From Candidatus Gastranaerophilales bacterium (lineage in GTDB: Bacteria; Cyanobacteriota; Vampirovibrionia; Gastranaerophilales; Gastranaerophilaceae): a stretch of 10,807 nucleotides of DNA. The DNA lies in assembly GCA_023662705.1 (NCBI GenBank), contig JAMPIM010000052.1, positions 1 to 10,807 on the forward strand, written 5' to 3'. The notes under the pieces were generated by a model. The model saw only the letters and a program-made list of their open reading frames with translations, had not been told where the DNA came from and did no database searches. The position numbers and the translations under genes were made by a program. Shown here in pieces: positions 6,709 to 10,807 of this stretch; positions within the stretch are counted from its first letter, which is position 1, and every line of letters starts with the position of its first letter.

Positions 6709-8118
6709 TTAAATGTTATTTATTGTATTTTTTGTAACAATTAAATTCTCTTGTAAATTAGGTCTAATTGGCGCCGTATGTTTATCTGATGTTGATAAAT
6801 TTAATTTTATTTCGGTAGGATAAGAGGCAATATAAGAAGTTAGATAATAATCTCCATTTGCATCTAAAATTCCTCTAAAAGGTTCGTAATATGGAGCTAT
6901 TAAGTTTTTTATATTATCGTTATTTATCCCCAATATTCTGTTTGTTTTTTCCAAATATTGATTGTCCGAGTTGTTTAACTTAAGAAGTCTTTCCGTGTAA
7001 TTTAGATCTGTATAAACAATATATCGTTTTTTATATTCATGTAATTTTCTTAACATATCTTTTTTGTTTTTAATATGTTTTTTAGTTGTATTCATGTCCT
7101 CAATATACAATTGTTTCAACTTAGCCATTGTTTCTTTAAACAACAACTGAATATCTGATTTTGTAAAACCATCTAACTCAGCACATCCATCCTCAAAGCC
7201 TCTTATTATTAAGTTGAAATTTTTATGGCGTAACATGGGAGAAAAAGTGTAGAAAACATTTGCCATTCTGGTTGTATATAAGTCACGAAGCTTTTTTGCC
7301 TTATCTTCCGATTTTCCTTCTCTAGTAAGCATTACACTCTTTGTATTTGCAGAATGGAATGGATTAAAAGAAATATTAAACTGAAAAATATTTTTAAAAT
7401 TTTCAGTTCTCTTGAAATATTCTACAAACTTTTCTGCTCTTTGTTGAGCAGTTCTATTATTAAGAAACCAGCCTGAAGTATCAAATATAACAGGGACTCC
7501 TGTTGCTTCGCTCAGCTCTTTGCTTATGTCAATAAAATCATGTTCATTTCCCAATTTATCCTTTAATACAATATCAATACAATCTGCATCATGAAAAGGT
7601 GCTATATAAGCATCATCATTATCCTCAGGAGCAGTTGCATAGAATCCCAATCTGTTATTAAGTTCTTTTATACCTTCTGTAATAGATGTAAAATCTTCCC
7701 AACTCATTCTTTGGATATAATTATCTTTTTCTTTTATCGGCGGTTTTGCGTCAGCATAACAATGTGAGCACATATTGTAACATCCTCTAAAGGCAGCAAA
7801 TTCTCTTACAGTTAGTAAGAAAAATGCTATTTCTTTCATATTAAGTCCTTTAAAGATTTTAATACCTTCTTGAATCCCATCTAATTTGTTTAAATCAAAA
7901 TCACGTTGTAAAATGGTTTCGGTTTTTGATTTGATTTCACAGGAATTTAAGTATTGTTTTGCTTTTAAATATTTTGGAGAAAGGTTTTTAAAGGTAATTG
8001 ATGAAAAATTAGGATTATATCTAATCTTTTCACAATCAGAAGCTTCTAAGATATTGGACTTTTGGTTTAACTTCTGAGTAAATGCGCTATTTGGAATTGT
8101 TATTGGTGATATTTTCAT
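6709..8118 (-). CDS. Radical SAM protein of unknown function (copy 2)
   Basis: A 469-residue protein from ATG 8118 (MKISPI); ATG 8133 would add five residues. Its Cx3Cx2C motif is CYNMCSHC (C113, C117, C120), followed by YADAKP, as in copy 1 at 199-1662. Shared along the whole length are MSWEDFTSIT, D(S/A)DC, FDTSGW, QRAE-VEYF, F-SFN-F, R-AN--(F/Y)TF-P, a helical C-terminal third, and PTEI-LNL near the end. The two are full-length paralogues that differ in the linker after the cluster: copy 2 inserts KEKDNYIQ and copy 1 has a longer loop before its DSDC. The N-terminus is polar and reaches SSITFKN at 39-45. No SPASM cysteines and no signal peptide are seen. It lies upstream of the M16 gene on the same strand, so the two may be co-expressed. 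Confidence 0.85.
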   Translation of the reverse strand: MKISPITIPNSAFTQKLNQKSNILEASDCEKIRYNPNFSSITFKNLSPKYLKAKQYLNSCEIKSKTETILQRDFDLNKLDGIQEGIKIFKGLNMKEIAFFLLTVREFAAFRGCYNMCSHCYADAKPPIKEKDNYIQRMSWEDFTSITEGIKELNNRLGFYATAPEDNDDAYIAPFHDADCIDIVLKDKLGNEHDFIDISKELSEATGVPVIFDTSGWFLNNRTAQQRAEKFVEYFKRTENFKNIFQFNISFNPFHSANTKSVMLTREGKSEDKAKKLRDLYTTRMANVFYTFSPMLRHKNFNLIIRGFEDGCAELDGFTKSDIQLLFKETMAKLKQLYIEDMNTTKKHIKNKKDMLRKLHEYKKRYIVYTDLNYTERLLKLNNSDNQYLEKTNRILGINNDNIKNLIAPYYEPFRGILDANGDYYLTSYIASYPTEIKLNLSTSDKHTAPIRPNLQENLIVTKNTINNI

Positions 8119-8122
8119 ACTA

Positions 8123-8155
8123 ATTAAAAACATCTAAAAATAAAATTTGCTAATA
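8123..8155 (-). promoter_or_regulatory. Upstream block of radical SAM gene 2, matching copy 1
   Basis: Minus-strand TATTAGCAAA (8155-8146), a T-rich stretch and TGTTTTTAAT (ending at 8123) precede ATG 8118 by 4 nt. The order and spacing match those before copy 1. There is no Shine-Dalgarno. The block starts inside the T-run of the speD terminator, so this gene begins a new transcript right after termination. The promoter role is inferred. Confidence 0.45.
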
Positions 8156-8183
8156 AAAAAAGAGGTCTTTAAGACCTCTTTTT
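8155..8183 (-). terminator. Strong intrinsic terminator of speD
   Basis: The stem AGAGGTCT/AGACCTCT (8179-8172 with 8168-8161 on the minus strand) has 8 perfect pairs with a 3-nt loop and is followed by a T-run. An A-run on the other side could extend the stem and make it work in both directions. It starts directly after the speD stop codon (8186-8184). Confidence 0.9.
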
Positions 8184-8642
8184 TTATTCTTCAAATTGTT
8201 CAGCAACTTCAAAAGGCTGCTCTGCAAGTTTGAGGGTTTCTCTGTCAATTATGCCTCTTTTTAGTTCTGTGAAAGAAGCTTTTTGAGAGTTAAAAGTTTT
8301 CTTTAAAAATTCGTATGCAACTTTAGGGTCGCATTTTGTGCCGCATGTAAATAAATCTACTGCTGCATATCCTAGTTCCGGCCATGTATGAATTGCTAAG
8401 TGGCTTTCCGAAATAATAACGACACCGCTGACTCCGTACGGATTAAACATGTGGAAACATTTTTGTACAATTGTAGCTCCGCATTCAAGAGCTGCGTCAA
8501 CCATGTGTTTTTCGACTTTGTCGATATTATTAAGAATATTTGGATCACATTCAAAAAACTCTGCTAAGACGTGTTGTCCTAAGTTTACTTTGTCCAAGTG
8601 CTGTTCTTCCAGCGCGTCAATTGAAGATGAAACTATTGCCAA
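8184..8642 (-). CDS. speD: S-adenosylmethionine decarboxylase proenzyme (SpeD)
   Basis: A 152-residue protein from TTG 8642. It decarboxylates S-adenosylmethionine to give the aminopropyl donor for spermidine synthesis. The short prokaryotic class is clear from LGQHVLAEFFECD, GATIV, FNPYGVSGVVIISESHLAIHTWPELGYAAVDLFTCG. The proenzyme cuts itself between Glu79 and Ser80 to make the pyruvoyl group on Ser80; His85 and Cys100 match the processing and catalytic residues. It is about 20 residues longer than the Thermotoga-type enzyme, mainly from an N-terminal lead before VNLGQH. TTG is chosen because a perfect AAGGAGG lies 8 nt upstream. An ATG at 8714 would give 176 residues but has no ribosome site and would put the Shine-Dalgarno inside the gene. 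A decarboxylase-like gene lies 1 kb away. Confidence 0.95.
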   Translation of the reverse strand: MAIVSSSIDALEEQHLDKVNLGQHVLAEFFECDPNILNNIDKVEKHMVDAALECGATIVQKCFHMFNPYGVSGVVIISESHLAIHTWPELGYAAVDLFTCGTKCDPKVAYEFLKKTFNSQKASFTELKRGIIDRETLKLAEQPFEVAEQFEE

Positions 8643-8657
8643 TTCATGTGCCTCCTT
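8633..8657 (-). promoter_or_regulatory. speD ribosome site with an overlapping 4-codon ORF
   Basis: The Shine-Dalgarno AAGGAGG (8657-8651) is followed 3 nt later by an out-of-frame ATG (8647) that reads Met-Asn-Trp-Gln-stop and ends at 8633. The speD TTG (8642) lies 8 nt after the same Shine-Dalgarno, inside this mini-ORF. Spacing favours TTG. The mini-ORF may be chance, or it may compete for ribosomes. Confidence 0.5.
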
Positions 8658-8857
8658 TATGATTAAATTTAGTAACCCTAATATATTACTATAAAAACCG
8701 AAAAATTTGTACATTTTACACTTTTTCGAGGTAAATTTAATAATTTGTTACAAAATATAAGCTCATATAAAGATTATGTAAGGAAATCCGAGTTTTGATA
8801 TTTTTTACTTTATAATGTGTATATTAAAAGAAATAATTATGTGAAGGAGATATTGAA
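8658..8857. other. Divergent intergenic region between speD and the HEAT-like gene
   Basis: About 200 bp, very AT-rich, holding the control regions of two divergent transcripts. For speD (minus) there are -10-like boxes TATAGT and TATATT around 8675-8690 but no convincing -35. For the plus-strand gene see the separate promoter and ribosome-site entry. I see no riboswitch, long hairpin or small gene here. The open frame up to ATG 8714, continuous with speD, is judged not to be translated. Confidence 0.5.
8795..8849 (+). promoter_or_regulatory. Candidate promoter and ribosome site of the HEAT-like/rnhA pair
   Basis: A consensus -10 TATAAT is at 8811-8816 but has no -35 at the right distance. 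Alternatively TTGATA (8795-8800) pairs with TATATT (8820-8825) over a long 19-nt spacer. Either gives a short leader of about 25-35 nt. The Shine-Dalgarno AAGGAG (8844-8849) is 8 nt before ATG 8858 and is convincing, unlike the promoter assignment. Confidence 0.45.
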
Positions 8858-9139
8858 ATGCAATTGGTAGACGAAATTCTTTGTAAATTAGAAACAGCTG
8901 ATAACACAACTAAAAATAAACTTGAAAATGTTCTTGTTGAACAAGGTACATCTGTTGTTCCTGAATTAGTTAATAAATTGCAGGAAGTACGCGGAGTTCA
9001 AAGAGGTGTTGTTGCAATGGCTCTTATTAGAATCGGCGAAGCTTCTGTTGAATATCTTAAAAAAGCTGCTTCAGATAATGCAGATTTTGCTTGGGCTGCT
9101 AAATACTTAATCTCTGAAATTAAAGGTATTGCAGCTTAG
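8858..9139 (+). CDS. Small HEAT-repeat-like helical protein
   Basis: A 93-residue soluble protein. Residues 30-90 look like about two HEAT-type helical hairpins: TSVVPELVNKLQEV, then RGVVAMALIRIGEASVEYLKKA, then an alanine-rich helix. Such repeats usually mediate protein-protein contacts, and no catalytic motif is visible. The helical N-terminal 25 residues are charged. It has the best plus-strand ribosome site on this side of the window. Its stop TAG is followed without a gap by the rnhA ATG, so the two are one transcript with likely coupled translation. The binding partner is unknown. The HEAT call rests on helix pattern and the PEL/RIGEASVEYL spacing, not on a search. Confidence 0.8.
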   Translation: MQLVDEILCKLETADNTTKNKLENVLVEQGTSVVPELVNKLQEVRGVQRGVVAMALIRIGEASVEYLKKAASDNADFAWAAKYLISEIKGIAA

Positions 9140-9610
9140 ATGACAAAAGTAACAATTTATACTGATGGTGCTTGCAGCGGAAACCCGGGTGTCGGAGGCT
9201 ACGGCACCATTTTAGTGCATATAGATGACAATGGTGTTAAACATGAAAAAGAGTTGTCTGAAGGTTATAAATTAACTACTAATAATCAAATGGAGTTGTT
9301 GGCGGTTATAATTGGCTTGGAAGCTCTTAAAAAGCCTTGTGACGTTACTATCTATTCGGATAGTAAATATGTGATTGATGCTTTTGAAAAAAGATGGATT
9401 GACGGCTGGATAAAAAAAGGTTGGAAGACCGCAGGCAAAAGCCCTGTTAAGAATGTTGATTTATGGAAACGCCTGCTTGCTGCAAAAGAAAAACATAATG
9501 TTGAGTTTATCTGGGTGAAAGGTCATGCCGGTCATGAATATAATGAGCGTTGTGACTCTCTTGCTGTTGCAGCTTGTAAAAAAGATGATTTAAAAACCGA
9601 GGTTGCTTAA
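9140..9610 (+). CDS. rnhA: Ribonuclease HI
   Basis: A 156-residue protein, the normal length for bacterial RNase HI, which cuts the RNA strand of RNA/DNA hybrids such as R-loops and Okazaki primers. All active-site residues are present: Asp9 in YTDGACSGNPG, Glu52 in NNQMELLAVI, Asp74 in IYSDSKYVI, and His129 and Asp139 in VKGHAGHEYNERCD. The basic substrate-handle region WIDGWIKKGWKTAGK is intact. The start follows the stop of the HEAT-like gene directly (TAGATG), with only a weak, distant AAAGG upstream, which points to translational coupling. The last 21 bp overlap the convergent decarboxylase-like gene. Confidence 0.97.
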   Translation: MTKVTIYTDGACSGNPGVGGYGTILVHIDDNGVKHEKELSEGYKLTTNNQMELLAVIIGLEALKKPCDVTIYSDSKYVIDAFEKRWIDGWIKKGWKTAGKSPVKNVDLWKRLLAAKEKHNVEFIWVKGHAGHEYNERCDSLAVAACKKDDLKTEVA

Positions 9611-10609
9611 AGCTTTTTTGAGCTTGTTGAGTTTGTTCACTCCTGTTCCGACTCCGCATAAAAGCATTGTTGATACTTTATTTGTGCGTTCATCTTCGAT
9701 TCCGTATTTGTTGAATAATATATCGGAAAGTTCGAGTCCGCTCATGCTCTCTTTTTTAATAAGTATTTTGGTAATGTCATCTCCGCCTTGAGGTAAATTA
9801 AGAGCTTTGATGTTATCGATAAGTTTTTCTAAATTCTTTCTTCCGCGTGTTGAATTCAGATAATTGATATTTGCTTCAATTGTTGCCAGCATCGGATAGG
9901 AAGGTGATGTTGTTGAAATCATATTCAATGCTTCTGCCGGGTCAATATTGTTTGAGTGCAATAATGCTGTCGGGTTTATGCCTCCTGCCGTTTTGTGTAA
10001 GGATTGAACCGTAAAATCTGCAAATTTAACGGCTGATTGCGGTAATCTTTCCGAAAACGGATAAAGCGCGCCGTGAGCTTCGTCTGCAATCAGTGTAACA
10101 TTATTTTCTTTGCAAATTTTGCTTATTGCTTCGATATTAGCAGCCATACCTTCATAAGAAGGTGAGGTAATAATTATTGTATCGGGTTGATTATCTTTTA
10201 TAAGCATTTCAACTTGTTCGGAGGTGATTGCTTTATAAACACCCCATTCCTCATCAAGGGGTAAATTGTATTCAATGATTTCTGCGTTGGCTAATTTGCA
10301 GGCATTTTTGTGACACGGATGAGAATTCTCCCATACTAAAATTCTTTTACCTCCGCTTGCTAAAACTGCGGCTAGTATTCCGCTTGTAGAACCGTTTGTT
10401 AAAAATTTTGTATATTTTGTTCCATAAATCTTTGCAGCTTTTTTTTCTGCTTCAATAACTCCTGTTTGCGGGTCATAGGCATCTACTTCCGAGATATCGG
10501 ATTTGTACCATTGGTAGAATTTGTGGAATATACAAAATTTCCCCCCGTGGCTTGGAGTTGTGAATAATGTTGTTTTATTTTTTCTTTTTAAAATTGAAAT
10601 AATGCTCAT
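9590..10609 (-). CDS. Compact Orn/Lys/Arg decarboxylase-family PLP enzyme
   Basis: A 339-residue protein with the fold-type I PLP core of the Orn/Lys/Arg decarboxylase family. It shows TPSHGGKF (residues 18-24), DPQTGVIEAEKKAAKIYG, the phosphate-binding region TNGSTSG (71-77) and NSHPCHKNA. It also has DEAHG (176-180, Asp for the PLP ring nitrogen) and SLHKTAGG with Lys206 as the Schiff-base lysine. Standard members run about 480 residues and carry a C-terminal domain; this one stops right after the small-domain strands (TMLLCGVGTG). It may be a compact amino-acid decarboxylase supplying a diamine for the polyamine route that uses SpeD, but the substrate cannot be read from sequence. The ATG at 10609 has no Shine-Dalgarno. 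TGATATAAT ends 6 nt before it. Confidence 0.85.
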   Translation of the reverse strand: MSIISILKRKNKTTLFTTPSHGGKFCIFHKFYQWYKSDISEVDAYDPQTGVIEAEKKAAKIYGTKYTKFLTNGSTSGILAAVLASGGKRILVWENSHPCHKNACKLANAEIIEYNLPLDEEWGVYKAITSEQVEMLIKDNQPDTIIITSPSYEGMAANIEAISKICKENNVTLIADEAHGALYPFSERLPQSAVKFADFTVQSLHKTAGGINPTALLHSNNIDPAEALNMISTTSPSYPMLATIEANINYLNSTRGRKNLEKLIDNIKALNLPQGGDDITKILIKKESMSGLELSDILFNKYGIEDERTNKVSTMLLCGVGTGVNKLNKLKKALSNLGF

Positions 10610-10615
10610 AAAATT

Positions 10616-10624
10616 ATTATATCA
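10616..10624 (-). promoter_or_regulatory. Extended -10 promoter of the decarboxylase-like gene, leaderless layout
   Basis: On the minus strand TGATATAAT (10624-10616) is a perfect extended -10 element (TG-N-TATAAT). It ends 6 nt before ATG 10609, which places the transcription start at the A of ATG. No -35 is needed for extended -10 promoters, and none is clear. No Shine-Dalgarno fits in the gap. Confidence 0.6.
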
Positions 10625-10684
10625 CAGACAATAAGTGTATTTATAACATTATAAAAATAGCTCTAAAGTATTAATATATAAGGC

Positions 10685-10713
10685 TTGTGTAAATATTAAG
10701 TGTATGATATAAT
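10685..10713 (+). promoter_or_regulatory. Strong promoter of a transcript leaving the window
   Basis: The -35 box TTGTGT (10685-10690), a 17-nt spacer and TATAAT (10708-10713) form the best-matching promoter on the right side. A TGA directly before the -10 makes it an extended -10. The start is expected at about 10720, exactly where a perfect hairpin begins. Confidence 0.75.
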
Positions 10714-10720
10714 ATAAGTA

Positions 10721-10807
10721 GGGTGAGATATATACATTTGCCGGTTCTAATATCTCACCCGATCGAAAAAGTTTTCCACTCTTCACACTAATATATATTT
10801 ACCCCGA
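10721..10807 (+). ncRNA. Structured 5' leader or small RNA, cut by the window edge
   Basis: GGGTGAGATAT (10721-10731) and ATATCTCACCC (10750-10760) form a perfect 11-bp stem with an 18-nt loop containing TTTGCCGG, starting within a base or two of the predicted transcription start. No T-run follows, so it is not a terminator. The sequence continues as GATCGAAAAAGTTTTCCACTC and on to the edge without a ribosome site or credible gene. I do not recognise it as RNase P RNA, tmRNA, SRP RNA, 6S or a known riboswitch. It could be a 5' leader stabiliser, a regulatory leader or a separate RNA. Confidence 0.5.

Noticed and set aside
7886..8077. Plus-strand open frame of 63 codons
   Set aside because: It is antisense to the N-terminus of radical SAM copy 2, with no ribosome site.
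8449..8694. Plus-strand open frame opposite speD
   Set aside because: It is a mirror of the SpeD coding sequence, and its Ser/Cys-rich product looks like antisense translation.
8643..8714. N-terminal extension of SpeD from ATG 8714
   Set aside because: It has no ribosome site, contains the Shine-Dalgarno of the TTG start, and adds residues beyond the family's usual N-terminus.
9603..9791. Plus-strand open frame after rnhA
   Set aside because: It is antisense to the C-terminus of the decarboxylase-like gene and has no Shine-Dalgarno.
10770..10785. DnaA-box-like TTTTCCACT near the right edge
   Set aside because: It is a single imperfect match with no cluster of boxes, no AT-unwinding array and no dnaA/dnaN neighbour.

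Overview
The window looks like chromosomal DNA from an uncultured, AT-rich gut bacterium of the non-photosynthetic cyanobacterial sister lineage (Melainabacteria/Vampirovibrionia, probably Gastranaerophilales). This assignment is an inference from two things. The tyrA product closely resembles the cyanobacterial NADP-type arogenate dehydrogenases as I remember them. Several proteins start with an MK(I/V) leader that is polar and leads into a ...(S/T)FK(G/N) segment, a style I associate with that group. No phage, IS, CRISPR or plasmid signature is visible.

Layout. On the far left are a minus-strand tRNA-Arg(ACG) with its own promoter and a UUCG-loop terminator, diverging from a plus-strand radical SAM protein (about 199-1662). 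Next comes a plus-strand operon from a clear promoter at 1685-1713: a 73-residue orphan, proA (proline synthesis) and tyrA (tyrosine synthesis), joined by overlaps or a 1-bp gap. Converging on it from the right are two minus-strand genes: a large M16 zinc peptidase, and upstream of that a second radical SAM protein that is an end-to-end paralogue of the first. A strong hairpin terminator separates these from speD (S-adenosylmethionine decarboxylase, minus). Diverging from speD is a plus-strand pair, a small HEAT-like helical protein and rnhA (RNase HI). The right end holds a compact PLP enzyme of the Orn/Lys/Arg decarboxylase family (minus). Beyond it, on the plus strand, a strong promoter fires into an 11-bp perfect hairpin, the start of a transcript cut by the window edge.

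How the genes fit together. proA and tyrA are amino-acid biosynthesis genes. speD and the decarboxylase-like gene both point to polyamine metabolism, although no aminopropyltransferase is present. The two radical SAM proteins and the M16 peptidase share no known pathway, but they share two unusual traits. Each lacks a Shine-Dalgarno sequence and has a -10-like TAAT box 4-6 nt before an ATG-AAA start, suggesting leaderless mRNA. Each also begins with an MK(I/V) polar leader. The decarboxylase-like gene shares the leaderless layout but not the leader. By contrast, orf73, proA, speD and the HEAT gene have proper Shine-Dalgarno sites. The most interesting items are the uncharacterised radical SAM pair with a conserved upstream block, the leaderless start class, the unidentified structured RNA at the right edge, and the speD start, where one Shine-Dalgarno faces both a 4-codon mini-ORF and the TTG start.
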